From Aminipila sp963524205 (GTDB lineage: Bacteria > Bacillota > Clostridia > Peptostreptococcales > Anaerovoracaceae), in assembly GCA_963524205.1 (NCBI GenBank), contig CAURED010000003.1, positions 62,001 through 126,000 of the forward strand: a stretch of DNA of 64,000 nucleotides. The letters are read 5' to 3'. The number at the start of each line of letters is the position of its first letter. Position 1 is the stretch's first letter. This document shows positions 16,594-26,366 of the stretch, piece by piece. The position numbers and the translations under genes are program-made. The notes beneath the pieces are model-generated. The model searched no databases. It had not been told where the DNA came from and worked only from the letters and a program-made list of their open reading frames with translations.

Positions 16594-17760
16594 TTATTCT
16601 ATATTAAATGTAATCTGGGATATCTCACCTCTTTCCAAATAATAAAATACCTTTTGGGAGATGTTATCCATATCATTAAAATGATTAATATTAACTTGAA
16701 CTTTATATCTTTCTGAAACAAATTTTAATAATTTTATAAATGCATTAATAACGCATACATCAGGAACCTGTCTATACAAAAGATTTTCCATTTCAGCCAA
16801 GTCTTTTTCGTCTTCTAAGCAACTTATAATATCCCTTTGAATAGGGCTTAAATCTACTACATATTTTTGTTCAAATTTATTTAGTATGGATGGCTTTACT
16901 TTCTTAAGTATCTGAGATATCATATCTGACATCCAAAAATATTCTATTCCTTCCATGCAAAATGTATCTAACAAAATTTCTGGTGTCCCCTTACAACTTT
17001 TTTCTACAACTTTTTCTATTTTTTGATTTTTAATTTCATCATAAAGTTCATTTAAATGTTCCCCCGGAGATATACCCAAATTCCCTGTCAATCGATTACT
17101 AAAATTAGAATAGTAATTAATAGCTCCAACTCTATTGCCCTTAGCAATATTTAAACGCATTACCTTTAATGCCATTTCCTCATCATATGGTTCGATTTCA
17201 TGAATCTCATTTATCATTTCTATGGCAGCATCATAGTTCTTCGAGCCTTCATAGTACTCTACTATTTTCTTTAAAATATGTACTTTCTTATTCTCTATAT
17301 TGATTCTTTGAAACAATATTAGTTCATTAAATTCTTCGCAGCTATTAAAATAACATCCCTCCAGGAAATCCCCACAAAATAATTCTCTTAATTTTAAAAG
17401 CTCCTGAATGGAATAATTATAATCCGATTTAAAATTTATTATATTAAGAATGTCACAATCTAAATCATAATTTTCATTAATGCCACAGCAATCCTTATCT
17501 ACATGAAGAAAAAGTTCCCCCTGTGAATCAGGATTGATGTTTTTCTTTATCTGCCATAAATTAAATCTAAGATTATATTTTGCAGCATCTTCACTACTAT
17601 CAGGCCATAAATATGCAACAACCTTTTCCCTGCTAAGATAGTGTTTTTTATTTAAAATTAACAAGCAAATTAAAGCTATTGTCTTGTTTCCTAAAGTCTC
17701 ACCTATAGGCACACCATTATATTTAATTTTTGTTTTTCCTAAAAAACTTATATTAAGCAT
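16594..17760 (-). CDS. BTAD/SARP-like transcriptional regulator
   Basis: A 388-residue protein. Residues 1-100 resemble the OmpR-type winged helix of SARP activators (LSREKVVAYLWPDSSEDAAKYNLRFNLWQIKK). Residues about 105-245 form a helical bacterial transcriptional activation domain with EPYDEEMALKVMRLNIAKGNRVGAINYYSNF. The C-terminal ~130 residues are unassigned. It starts 12 bases after the amidohydrolase gene, so it is the last gene of the NhaC / M20 / amidohydrolase cluster and may control it. SARP-type regulators of this form lack an ATPase domain; the signal is unknown. Confidence 0.8.
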   Translation of the reverse strand: MLNISFLGKTKIKYNGVPIGETLGNKTIALICLLILNKKHYLSREKVVAYLWPDSSEDAAKYNLRFNLWQIKKNINPDSQGELFLHVDKDCCGINENYDLDCDILNIINFKSDYNYSIQELLKLRELFCGDFLEGCYFNSCEEFNELILFQRINIENKKVHILKKIVEYYEGSKNYDAAIEMINEIHEIEPYDEEMALKVMRLNIAKGNRVGAINYYSNFSNRLTGNLGISPGEHLNELYDEIKNQKIEKVVEKSCKGTPEILLDTFCMEGIEYFWMSDMISQILKKVKPSILNKFEQKYVVDLSPIQRDIISCLEDEKDLAEMENLLYRQVPDVCVINAFIKLLKFVSERYKVQVNINHFNDMDNISQKVFYYLERGEISQITFNIE

Positions 17761-17771
17761 TTTATCACCAT

Positions 17772-19307
17772 TTAAACTGAATGCATTATCTCACCTGACT
17801 TTATCGTCGCTACAACTTTAACGTTTTTAATATCTTCACTCTCCATACTAAAAATATCACTATCCAAAACAACAATATCTGCCAACTTACCTACAGACAA
17901 TGAACCTTTCTTATCTTCTTCGAACAATGCAAAAGCACCATTGCATGTGAACATTCTAATAGCATCATATAGACTGACTCTATGCTCTTCAACTGGATGA
18001 TTAACCGCTGAATAAATTCCTAATAGAGGTATGGCTTCTGTAACATCACTATCGGATCCGCCGCAAACACAAATTCCACTTTCTACAATTTTCTTAAACG
18101 GATTGGTGATTTTATATTTTTCTCCAATTCTTTGTGCATACATTTTATTAGGGCCACCCCAATAATACTCATATGTCGGCTGCATAGAAAATATAATACC
18201 CATTTCCTTGGCCCTTTTTATCTGATTCTCACTAACCAATTCTACATGCTCAAGCCTATGCCTTAACCCTATGTTTCCCGTCTGGTACAGCGCATGTTCA
18301 TGTGCTATTAATGCAGCTTCAATCGCTCTATCCCCAATGGTATAAAGTGCTAATTGAAGATTGTTTTGATAACACTTCAGTACAAAATCATCCAACTGCT
18401 GCTGTTGAAGGCACAGACTGCCCAAAGTCCCTGGACAATCTGCATATTCAAATGATAAAGCCGCACTTCTTGCACCTAAAGTTCCATCGATATATAGGCA
18501 TCCTCCTACCCGGCTAAGGTTCATATCCCTTACCTTTTTAAGATCCATAGTTTGATAAAACAGTTCCATATCTACCGGAAATTCTTTAGCATGTTCATAT
18601 ATAAACTCTGCATCTTTGTCACTGTATAACGCACCGCCTTCCATGGCATTCACAGTAGTAATACCGTTTGCCATGAGACCTTCCATGATACTTTCAACTG
18701 CCTCCAAACGAAGCGAATCGGGAATGTTCTTCAAAATATTTTCTCTTAATACGGAATTGGCCTGCTTATAAAAAACGCCTGTGGGCATTTGGTGTTCATC
18801 CAATTCAATGCCTATAGTCGTAAACGGAATTTTAAAGTAAAGCATGGCATATGTATTTAGCACACTAACTTGGTATTCATATGAATTTATCCATACTGGT
18901 ACATCATTACAATATCTATCCAACAAGGTCCTTGTAGGCATTGTATTCTCTTTTAATTGTTCAACCTTGAGTCTTATTCCCCGAATTTGCTTGCCTGGTG
19001 ATAACTTCGCCGCCTGTTTCACCAATTCACCAACTTCTCCGTGAGTGGTCGCATTACTCAAATCAAGACTGACAGAATTTAAGGCAGTTTGCACAACATG
19101 GAAATGGCTATCTATAAACCCTGGTAAAACAGTACATGATTTTGCATCAATGACCAAAGTATCAGCGTTTACAATATGTTCATACTCCATTCCATTTCCA
19201 CGTGCTATGATTTTATCTTTTTCTATAGCAACCCAGTCAAGGATTTGAATTTTTTCTTCTTCCATGGTCATGCACTTACCATTCATAATTAAAATATCAG
19301 CTGCCAT
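17772..19307 (-). CDS. amidohydrolase family 3 (YtcJ-like)
   Basis: A 511-residue metal-dependent hydrolase. The N-terminal beta-sandwich ends in VLPGFIDSHFHVVQT (about 60-74), giving the HxH metal ligands. Later ligands are in LRHRLEHVELVS (about 338-349) and GGSDSDVTEAIPLLG (about 424-438). The C-terminal KKGSLSVGKLADIVVLDSDIF closes the composite domain. These enzymes hydrolyse C-N bonds in amides and N-acyl compounds; the natural substrate is unknown. The next gene upstream is an M20 peptidase, 55 bases away, so both likely act on the same imported N-substituted amino acid or peptide. Confidence 0.9.
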   Translation of the reverse strand: MAADILIMNGKCMTMEEEKIQILDWVAIEKDKIIARGNGMEYEHIVNADTLVIDAKSCTVLPGFIDSHFHVVQTALNSVSLDLSNATTHGEVGELVKQAAKLSPGKQIRGIRLKVEQLKENTMPTRTLLDRYCNDVPVWINSYEYQVSVLNTYAMLYFKIPFTTIGIELDEHQMPTGVFYKQANSVLRENILKNIPDSLRLEAVESIMEGLMANGITTVNAMEGGALYSDKDAEFIYEHAKEFPVDMELFYQTMDLKKVRDMNLSRVGGCLYIDGTLGARSAALSFEYADCPGTLGSLCLQQQQLDDFVLKCYQNNLQLALYTIGDRAIEAALIAHEHALYQTGNIGLRHRLEHVELVSENQIKRAKEMGIIFSMQPTYEYYWGGPNKMYAQRIGEKYKITNPFKKIVESGICVCGGSDSDVTEAIPLLGIYSAVNHPVEEHRVSLYDAIRMFTCNGAFALFEEDKKGSLSVGKLADIVVLDSDIFSMESEDIKNVKVVATIKSGEIMHSV

Positions 19308-19362
19308 ATTATTTTACCTCGCAATATCTATGTAATTACATGTTAGTATATCATAACATCAG

Positions 19363-20556
19363 CTAATCAACCAATACCCTCTTCAAGAATTCATATATTG
19401 TCTCTGCTGTCTCTACTACAGTATCCAACTCTACATATTCGTCACTCCCATGGAAATTGCCTCCTGAAGCTCCAAATATTAAAGCAGGTGCTCCTAATCT
19501 AGAACCTAAATAGTTAAAATCACCTATACTTTGGAAATAGGAAAGAGTTGGTTTTTTTTCACATATATCACTAATCGTATTAATGAAAAGCTTAGTCATT
19601 GGTTCATTTGCATTAACAGTAAACGGCATAAAACCTTTTGATCCTTCAGAAGGTGCTTCTCTAAAGTTAATTTTGTAATCACATTTTATATTAGCACGTT
19701 TAATAGCTTTTTCTATTTGCTCAATGATGGTTTGTTCATTCTCCCCAACAACGATATGCCAGAACAGTTTAACCTTTGCATAATCTGGTACGCTACAAGC
19801 ACCACCATCACTTTCCATTGCTACTACACATGCAGAACCCTTCCCCAAATGTTCATCTACAATATACTCAACATTTTCTAATTCACACATAACTGCAGCT
19901 GCTGATGTCGCTGCACTAATTCCCTTTTCAGGAGTTGCTGCATGAGCAGATGTGCCAAAGAATTCGATTTCAAGTCCGTATCCACCACGTGCCCCTAAAC
20001 ACAAGTCCGGGAATGGATTCCCTGTAAAGCCGGCACTTGGTTCTGTTATAATTGAAAAATCAACATCTTTAAGATACCCTTCTTCAATTAATGCATTTGT
20101 TCCCATGCCATAAGGGCCTTCTTCTACTGAAACATAGGTGGAAATAATGTTCCCCCTAAACTGGTGCTTATAGTCTTCATTAAAAGCTTTTAATGCCATC
20201 ATGGTTGCTGCACATCCAGACTTCATATCTAACGCCCCCACGCCATATAAGCGGTCTCCTCTAAGCTCTCCTTTTGGATTTGTTGTCCATCCATTACACA
20301 ATTGAACCGTATCCAAGTGCCCATTTAAGCATATTGTAGGGCCTTGTGAGTTTCCTTCCAATTTTACTACTAGGTTTTTACCTTTAAACCCTGTAACTTT
20401 TTTTTCATGATATTCATGGAGTCCACAGTATAAATCATTTTTCATAAGCCATTTCTGTGTATACTCCATGATTTGGTCTTCTTTAAAATAAGGACTTTCT
20501 ATTTCCACTAAGTCTTTTAATAGCCTTATTGTTTCATCTTTATTTATTCTGTTCAT
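19363..20556 (-). CDS. M20 family metallopeptidase (ArgE/DapE/ACY1-like)
   Basis: A 397-residue zinc hydrolase. Metal and catalytic residues are visible: LNGHLDTVQ (about 76-84), GVGALDMKSGCAA (about 105-117), the EE pair in SVEEGPYGMG (about 146-155), and the late HGSDEY (about 368). The M20 dimerisation domain lies between. The family removes acyl groups or terminal residues from amino acids and short peptides. It overlaps the upstream NhaC-like gene by 17 bases, which indicates coupled translation and a transporter-plus-hydrolase function. Confidence 0.92.
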   Translation of the reverse strand: MNRINKDETIRLLKDLVEIESPYFKEDQIMEYTQKWLMKNDLYCGLHEYHEKKVTGFKGKNLVVKLEGNSQGPTICLNGHLDTVQLCNGWTTNPKGELRGDRLYGVGALDMKSGCAATMMALKAFNEDYKHQFRGNIISTYVSVEEGPYGMGTNALIEEGYLKDVDFSIITEPSAGFTGNPFPDLCLGARGGYGLEIEFFGTSAHAATPEKGISAATSAAAVMCELENVEYIVDEHLGKGSACVVAMESDGGACSVPDYAKVKLFWHIVVGENEQTIIEQIEKAIKRANIKCDYKINFREAPSEGSKGFMPFTVNANEPMTKLFINTISDICEKKPTLSYFQSIGDFNYLGSRLGAPALIFGASGGNFHGSDEYVELDTVVETAETIYEFLKRVLVD

Positions 20557-21970
20557 AGTAATTATTGCTTTCTACTCCCTCTTGTTTCCATATAAACTTT
20601 CCTGTAATAGCATATATAATCGCCACTATTGGTGTAAAGTAGCATAAGAAAGCATATGGAAGATAACTCATAGTTCCAACCCCTAACGCTCCAGTGAAGA
20701 ATACTCCACATAATCCCCAAGGTACCAATGGTGATGTCACCGTACCTGAGTCTTCACAAGTTCTGGAAGCAACATCTAATCGAATACCTAATTTTTTATA
20801 TGCTGGTAAATACATTCTGCCTGGAATGATGATTGCAACGTACTGGCTGGCAGAAATGAAGTTTATAACAATAGACGAAATTAAATGAGTAATAATAAGA
20901 TTTCTTCCCCTATTAGTTAGCGCCGCCATCTTATCGATAAGAGCCTCTAACGTCCCCGTAATTTCAAGTATCCCACCATATGTAAGTCCTAAATATCCTA
21001 AAGAAACAGTCCACATCATAGCTTGGATTCCACCTCTATTAAGAAGCTTATTTACTGCTTCGACGCCAGTATCTATTGTAAAACCATTGTTCATATAAGT
21101 CATCATATCTAATATGCTATATCCTTGTGCAACCATTGCCACTACCATTGCTACAAGGCCAGCTACAACCATAGCCGCTAATGCACTGATTTTTTTTACT
21201 GCCATGAACACAATGATTGCTAGCGGAATTAAACTGATTAATGCATATCCAATAGAAATATTAAAGTTAGCTTCTATTCCCTTAAGAATTGCATCTACCG
21301 CTGACGTATCAATAGATGATGCGCTATATTTCATTCCTATTACTGTATATATAATAAGAGAAATAATGAAGGCTGGAATAGTGGTATACATCATACTTTT
21401 GATGTGGGCAAACAGATTTGTTTCACAAACACCTGCTGCCAGGTTTGTAGAGTCAGAAAGCGGTGATAATTTGTCTCCAATTACCGCACCGGATACAACA
21501 GCTCCAGCTGTTAATGCAGGTGGAATACCTAATCCCATGCTTATACCCATAAATGCTACACCAAACGTTCCTCCTGTTGTCCAGCTGCTTCCTGTACACA
21601 ATGAAGAAACACTACAGACAATTGCCACAGTAAGTAGGAAAACGGAAGGATTAATTATTTGTAACCCATAATAAATTAGTGCTGGGATTGTTCCTGCTGC
21701 AATTAATGTGGGAATAAGCATACCAATAAACATTAGAATCATCATCGGTATTGTAGCCAATTTGCATCCATGCATGATTCCTTCTTCTACAGTTGACCAC
21801 TTTGTGCCAGTCCCTAGAAGTAGAAGGACCGCAAAAGCAGTAGAGAATATTAATGTCATATGAATATTCGGACTGCCTACAATTAACACTTGAGCGATAA
21901 TAATTATAAATAAAAAAATTACAATTAAAACTGCTACCCCAAAAGATGGTTTAGTTTTTATGTTTTCCAT
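20540..21970 (-). CDS. NhaC-family carrier of the peptide/amide cluster
   Basis: A 476-residue membrane protein with about 12 hydrophobic segments. It has the NhaC signature CTGSSWTTGGTFGVAFMGI (about 122-140) and GAVIGDKLSPLSDSTNLAAG (about 157-176). Being translationally coupled to an M20 hydrolase and followed by an amidohydrolase, it more likely imports their substrate in exchange for or with Na+/H+ than serves in pH control. The C-terminal ~20 residues are polar and cytoplasmic. GGAGG ribosome binding site before ATG. It heads a four-gene minus-strand cluster (21970-16594). Confidence 0.88.
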   Translation of the reverse strand: MENIKTKPSFGVAVLIVIFLFIIIIAQVLIVGSPNIHMTLIFSTAFAVLLLLGTGTKWSTVEEGIMHGCKLATIPMMILMFIGMLIPTLIAAGTIPALIYYGLQIINPSVFLLTVAIVCSVSSLCTGSSWTTGGTFGVAFMGISMGLGIPPALTAGAVVSGAVIGDKLSPLSDSTNLAAGVCETNLFAHIKSMMYTTIPAFIISLIIYTVIGMKYSASSIDTSAVDAILKGIEANFNISIGYALISLIPLAIIVFMAVKKISALAAMVVAGLVAMVVAMVAQGYSILDMMTYMNNGFTIDTGVEAVNKLLNRGGIQAMMWTVSLGYLGLTYGGILEITGTLEALIDKMAALTNRGRNLIITHLISSIVINFISASQYVAIIIPGRMYLPAYKKLGIRLDVASRTCEDSGTVTSPLVPWGLCGVFFTGALGVGTMSYLPYAFLCYFTPIVAIIYAITGKFIWKQEGVESNNYYEQNK

Positions 21971-22170
21971 TTTAGAAACTTCCTCCTTTTAATATAAAGA
22001 GCTCTCTATTTCTTTACACATTATAATAATAACTGGATCCTTTATCTCAACTATACTCATTATCTGTTTTCAAAACTGTGTATTTTTGTTTTAAAATTTA
22101 GGAATTTATAAGAATTTTTATAAATCTACTAAACACTATTTAAACAGGGATTAATTAGAAAAACATAAAA

Positions 22171-22213
22171 AGAGCTTATTCAAGACTAATATGATAATCC
22201 TGAATAAGCTCAA
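22171..22213 (-). terminator. terminator after the AraC-type regulator gene
   Basis: On the minus strand GAGCTTATTCA and TGAATAAGCTC pair around about 18 bases, followed by TTTTTATG. It separates the regulator gene from the NhaC-led cluster downstream. The rest of the 21971-22247 gap is AT-rich with no clear gene. Confidence 0.8.
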
Positions 22214-22247
22214 AAATGATAAGTTAAACTATATACAATTTACTATT

Positions 22248-23780
22248 TTATTGTCTATCTATTAAAATAATCTCAGCGCTAATTCCCTTCATTGTTGATC
22301 GGATACTTAAAGCTTCGGATGTAGTTATTGAACTAAATTCTACATCCGGCAATGTGGACCAGCTGCTTATTAAAGTCTCCCTCTTGCTTGCAACACCTGG
22401 AGCTCTTAGCCCTTCTTGATAAGCTGTTACTATATTCTTTTTTGATATTTTATATCTGCTCACATTAAAATCCCCAGCTAAGCCCTGACACTTTATTAAG
22501 AATTCACCTTCTTCATCATACTGAGAGGAAATCTCGTAAATCTTTTCACGATTTTCTGCGCTCTGTAAATCCTTCTTTATAAAGTCATTAATATTATAAA
22601 CCAATATGCTGATACTGTTTATCTCCTCTGGATTTTGGCTACTAGTAGTAATTATATAATTAGATCCAGCTACAAGTACCGTTTCTTTTAAGCTCTTCAT
22701 TAGATTATAAGGTCTTGCTATAGGTTTCATATTGTCTCTCTCTAACAGATTTCCAATAAATAATTGGTCTGTGCTTCTTTCTTCCAAAGCCGACTGGATG
22801 TCTAACTCAACAATAACAGGATCCGGTTTCTTACCTTTTATATATTCACTATAAACACCTTTGACCTGTTTCCTTATTGCCTCCTCAATTTCTTGAGGAG
22901 AACACCTAATGTATTTAGCTGTAGTTTCTCTGTTGCTTGGCTTGTCCGTATATTTTTTTCTATATTCTTGTGGGTGCAGTTCAAACCATGTCTTAAAATG
23001 CTTTATGTAGTATCTCACTGCAGAGAAGCCCATTTCCTCAGAAATTGCACCAATTTTTTTGTTTGTCCCAAGTAGAAGTTTTTCTGATTCCTCAACTCTT
23101 ATAAAGCTCAACAGGTCCTGGAAACTTAATCCTGTAGCTTCCTTTATAACATGTGACAAATAATAGATACTCAAGTGCTCACGGTCCGCTATTTCATTTA
23201 ATGTAAGCTTCCTGGTGTAGTTTTCATACATATAATCTGTAATTCTCCTAAGACGCCCAGCAAGCACCTTATTTGCTTTATTTTTCGTTTCATTAATATA
23301 CTTGCCATCATCCATAGCAAAGTACTGGAAATCAGACAATAAACATGCTAAAAGGTTATGTGTGCTTTCTATAACTTTATGCTCGTATCCATACCCTTTT
23401 TCTAATACTTCCATCATGATACGACCTAATATGTTCCTCAGTACATCTAAGCTTTCATCATCACCATGCATGTCAGTAACAAAAAAATTATTCTTTAAAT
23501 TGCCATAATAATTAGAGAAATATGACAAGTCCATTTGTAGCATCATGACCATATTCTCTTCATCTGTCTTAGTAAAGCTATGGATTTCTCTATCATTTAA
23601 AATAAATATATCACCTTGCTTTAAAATGTAATTATAATATCCATTTTTTAATCCAACAGATCCTTCTAAGACATATACCACCTCCATATCATCATGGAAA
23701 TGTATAGGATATTCCTCAATATGTGCAGTTATTACATTTATTGGTAATTCCTCTCTAAAAAAGCTTCTTTCTTTTAACAT
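22248..23780 (-). CDS. AraC-type regulator with cupin N-terminus and long C-terminal extension
   Basis: A 510-residue protein starting at ATG 23780, preceded by GGAGGTG. Residues 1-90 form a cupin sensor (YPIHFHDDMEVVYVLEGS, GDIFILNDREIHSF). Residues about 185-285 hold the double helix-turn-helix (LTLNEIADREHLSIYYLSHVIKEATG ... GAISEEMGFSAVRYYIKHFKTWF). The last ~225 residues go beyond normal AraC length; their strand-rich pattern loosely recalls the sugar-hydrolase-like tails of some AraC proteins, but this is unsure. It is adjacent to and on the same strand as the NhaC/M20/amidohydrolase cluster, a plausible target. Confidence 0.88.
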   Translation of the reverse strand: MLKERSFFREELPINVITAHIEEYPIHFHDDMEVVYVLEGSVGLKNGYYNYILKQGDIFILNDREIHSFTKTDEENMVMMLQMDLSYFSNYYGNLKNNFFVTDMHGDDESLDVLRNILGRIMMEVLEKGYGYEHKVIESTHNLLACLLSDFQYFAMDDGKYINETKNKANKVLAGRLRRITDYMYENYTRKLTLNEIADREHLSIYYLSHVIKEATGLSFQDLLSFIRVEESEKLLLGTNKKIGAISEEMGFSAVRYYIKHFKTWFELHPQEYRKKYTDKPSNRETTAKYIRCSPQEIEEAIRKQVKGVYSEYIKGKKPDPVIVELDIQSALEERSTDQLFIGNLLERDNMKPIARPYNLMKSLKETVLVAGSNYIITTSSQNPEEINSISILVYNINDFIKKDLQSAENREKIYEISSQYDEEGEFLIKCQGLAGDFNVSRYKISKKNIVTAYQEGLRAPGVASKRETLISSWSTLPDVEFSSITTSEALSIRSTMKGISAEIILIDRQ

Positions 23781-23902
23781 GTGCACCTCCAATATTTCTC
23801 TCCTTTGTATCCAGATTTATAAATATTATGTAAACTTTTTCTTGCATGTTCGAAACATTTTTCAACAGCCCTTAAATTTGATTATTTGAGGGACTAACGC
23901 AG

Positions 23903-24034
23903 TTTTCCACACCTGTTCTGAGAATTGTATACAATTTTATTCACTGATACCTGTGGATAGTTAGCCATGTACTATATGTGTATTTTTCAATGTTTTATTA
24001 CTATTCCAATTTTTTCTTCATGTACTTATCCACA
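23903..24034. promoter_or_regulatory. cluster of three DnaA-box-like sites
   Basis: In the 286-base gap between the AraC gene and cwlD there are TTTTCCACA (23903-23911, one mismatch), TGTGGATAG (23952-23960, one mismatch, opposite orientation) and TTATCCACA (24026-24034, perfect). The gap also holds a 14-base palindrome AATTGTATACAATT (23923-23936). The spacing suggests a DnaA-binding cluster rather than an origin, since dnaA and dnaN are not here. Confidence 0.4.
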
Positions 24035-24066
24035 GACTATATTGCATTATTTTAAACTGTTCTGCT

Positions 24067-24831
24067 TTATATGCTATCGAGAACTTTTATATCCTTTCTA
24101 GCTTCTTTATTACTAAAAGTCATAATTCCCTGATAAATGCAAACCGCTAGCTTTTTCTGATACTCTTTACTCTCCAACAGTTTTGCCTCTTCATTATTTG
24201 ATAAGAACCCACATTCCACAATAATTATAGGAGTTTTAGGATTTTTTAAAATCATTACCCCCGACTTACTAAGTGCAGTGCGTTTTGTTCCATCTGCAAT
24301 GCCACTAGTTAAACATTCCTGTACAATCTCTGCCAAACGTTTACTTTCTGCTATAACAGATTCCTTCTCTGAGCCTGAAGGATAAAAAACTTGTGCTCCC
24401 TGTACACTTCTGTCTTCTTTAAAACTGTTTAAATGAATACTTACTGTAACATTTGGTTCTACTTCCGAAATAATCCTTTTTCTCTCTAGTAAGTCTTTGG
24501 TTTTTTTACTCCTAATTGTCCCGTTTGCATGTTCACCAAGGCTTATATCTTCATTTCTGGTCATGACAATATTCCAACCGTCAACCTTAGCCAGTTGTTC
24601 AAGTTCTTTTGCAATAGCTAAGTTTATGTTTTTTTCACAAACGCCACCTGCACTTTCTGCTCCGCCATCTAATCCTCCATGCCCCGGATCTATAACGATT
24701 ACATCAGCAGACGTTATCCTTTCAACGCTTCTAAGTACATCATTATACATTGGCACCGCCGCAATTATAAAACAAATAGTTGCTAAACAAGCTATAATCT
24801 TTATTTTTTTTACTTTATCGTTTACTCTCAT
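24067..24831 (-). CDS. cwlD: N-acetylmuramoyl-L-alanine amidase CwlD
   Basis: Sporulation amidase that strips peptides from muramic acid as the first step of muramic-lactam formation in spore cortex. The 254 residues have an N-terminal membrane anchor or signal (IIACLATICFIIAAVPM, about 12-28) and an Amidase_3 domain. The zinc ligands are in DPGHGGLDGG (about 48-57), the Glu in the following helix (NINLAIAKEL) and SIHLNSF (about 130-136); the catalytic Glu is in IIVECGFLSN. Presence indicates a spore former. It is divergent from alaX. Confidence 0.92.
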   Translation of the reverse strand: MRVNDKVKKIKIIACLATICFIIAAVPMYNDVLRSVERITSADVIVIDPGHGGLDGGAESAGGVCEKNINLAIAKELEQLAKVDGWNIVMTRNEDISLGEHANGTIRSKKTKDLLERKRIISEVEPNVTVSIHLNSFKEDRSVQGAQVFYPSGSEKESVIAESKRLAEIVQECLTSGIADGTKRTALSKSGVMILKNPKTPIIIVECGFLSNNEEAKLLESKEYQKKLAVCIYQGIMTFSNKEARKDIKVLDSI

Positions 24832-24984
24832 TTTCTCCCCGCCTCCCTGCCTAAATATATGCAGAAAGCCCGTTGTCCTATTCCTTTGCTAATATCTAGA
24901 GCAAACTAGTACATCTTTAAAATTATTATATAACAGAATGACTAATTTGTGCTATAATAATTTTATATTATAAGGAGAAATTTT

Positions 24985-26226
24985 ATGAATACAGATAAAC
25001 TTTATCAAAAAGATCAATATTTAAAAAGTTGCAAGGCTAAATTAGTTGATGTAACTCAATCTAAAAACTGTTTCATTTTAGTTTTAGACCAAACCATATT
25101 CTTTCCTACTGGCGGTGGACAGAGTTGTGATACCGGAAAAATTAACAATTTTGAGGTTGTGAATGTATATGAAAAAGAAGGTATAATATTTCACGAAGTG
25201 CAATGTAATAACAGCAATATTGTATGGAATATTGGTGATGAAGTTTGTTGCGAAATAGATTGGGAACACCGTTTTTTAAACATGCAGCGACATTGTGGGG
25301 AGCATATTCTTTCTGGAATATTTTATAGAGAATACGGTGGTATAAATAGAGGTTTTCATATGGGTGAAACCTATATGACCATAGATATCAGTTTGGAAGA
25401 AAATCCTGAAATTGAGATTTTAACTTGGGAAATGGTGAAAAAAGCAGAAGAATACGCAAACCAAGTAATTTGGTCCAATGCGCCTATAACTATCCGCCAC
25501 TTTGAAACTCGTGAAGAAGCTGCTAGTTTGCCCCTCAGAAAGGCTCTAGCTATTGATGAAGATATTTCCATAGTTTGCGTTGGGGATATTAATAATCCCG
25601 CTGATTGTGTAGCATGTTGTGGTACACATCCTTCTACAGCTGGACAAGTCGGCCTTTTAAAAATTTTAAAATTGGAAAGCTATAAAGGAATGTTTCGTGT
25701 TTATTGTGAGGCTGGAAAGCGAGCTTTGGAAATATTTGATAGTTACCACGAAATAATTGCAAAGCTTAACAATAAATATTCTGCAAGTCCGGATGATCTG
25801 TTAGATAAAATGGCAGCTCAAGAAGAAAAAACAAAGGCTGTAAGAACTGAACTCCACACTTTAAAGCAATCCGTCATAAAAGATAGAATTGCCCGCCTAT
25901 CAGTTGATTTAGAGTCTTTAGGAGCTTCTTCAGAGAAGAAGAATATTTTTATTAAAGAATACGATGATATGAAAGTTGATGACCTGTTAAATATAGGCAG
26001 ACCTCTAATGTCACAACTTTCACAGCTTTTAATAATAATATCCAGGCCAGATAAAACTTTACTTTTATTTTCAGATGGTAAAATTGATTGTGGGAAACTT
26101 GTTAAAGAGAATGCATCTATTTATCAAGGAAAAGGTGGTGGCAATAACACCAATGCAAGAGCTATATTCCCAAAAGAAGAATCAATAGATACATTTATAG
26201 ATTTGCTAGATAAACATTTACGATAA
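24985..26226 (+). CDS. alaX: alanyl-tRNA editing protein (AlaX type, with DHHA1)
   Basis: Removes serine or glycine mischarged on tRNA-Ala. The 413 residues cover an AlaRS-like beta-barrel (1-90), the editing domain with the zinc motif RHCGEH (about 97-102) and CVACCGTHPS (about 211-220), a coiled-coil linker (about 265-300) and a C-terminal DHHA1 domain with GKGGGNNTNARA. This long form corresponds to AlaX-II/L. AAGGAG lies 7 bases before ATG. The gene ends in the first copy of a short direct repeat. Confidence 0.93.
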   Translation: MNTDKLYQKDQYLKSCKAKLVDVTQSKNCFILVLDQTIFFPTGGGQSCDTGKINNFEVVNVYEKEGIIFHEVQCNNSNIVWNIGDEVCCEIDWEHRFLNMQRHCGEHILSGIFYREYGGINRGFHMGETYMTIDISLEENPEIEILTWEMVKKAEEYANQVIWSNAPITIRHFETREEAASLPLRKALAIDEDISIVCVGDINNPADCVACCGTHPSTAGQVGLLKILKLESYKGMFRVYCEAGKRALEIFDSYHEIIAKLNNKYSASPDDLLDKMAAQEEKTKAVRTELHTLKQSVIKDRIARLSVDLESLGASSEKKNIFIKEYDDMKVDDLLNIGRPLMSQLSQLLIIISRPDKTLLLFSDGKIDCGKLVKENASIYQGKGGGNNTNARAIFPKEESIDTFIDLLDKHLR

Positions 26227-26329
26227 AAATCTACAAATTAAAATTCGTGATTTTTTAGCATCTGATCTTCTGCAATTTATTTCATAAATCGGGATAGGTC
26301 ATTATACGATAAAAATCTGCAAATTAAAA
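26221..26329 (+). repeat. imperfect 23-base direct repeat at the alaX 3' end
   Basis: 26221-26243 and 26307-26329 match at 22 of 23 positions (CGATAAAAATCT-CAAATTAAAA). The first copy includes the last codon and stop of alaX. The 63 bases between them carry no gene. This looks like a local duplication or an excision scar. Confidence 0.6.
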
Positions 26330-26366
26330 CGTCTGGAATGTCAATCCTGCCATTCCAGACGTTTTT
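26329..26366. terminator. terminator between alaX and the PhzF-like gene
   Basis: AACGTCTGGAATG and CATTCCAGACGTT pair around a 10-base loop and are followed by a T-run on the plus strand and an A-rich stretch suitable for the minus strand. It serves the convergent genes alaX and the PhzF-like gene. Confidence 0.9.

Noticed and set aside
23903..24034. the DnaA-box cluster as the replication origin
   Set aside because: No dnaA, dnaN, rpmH or similar genes are nearby and only three boxes are seen.
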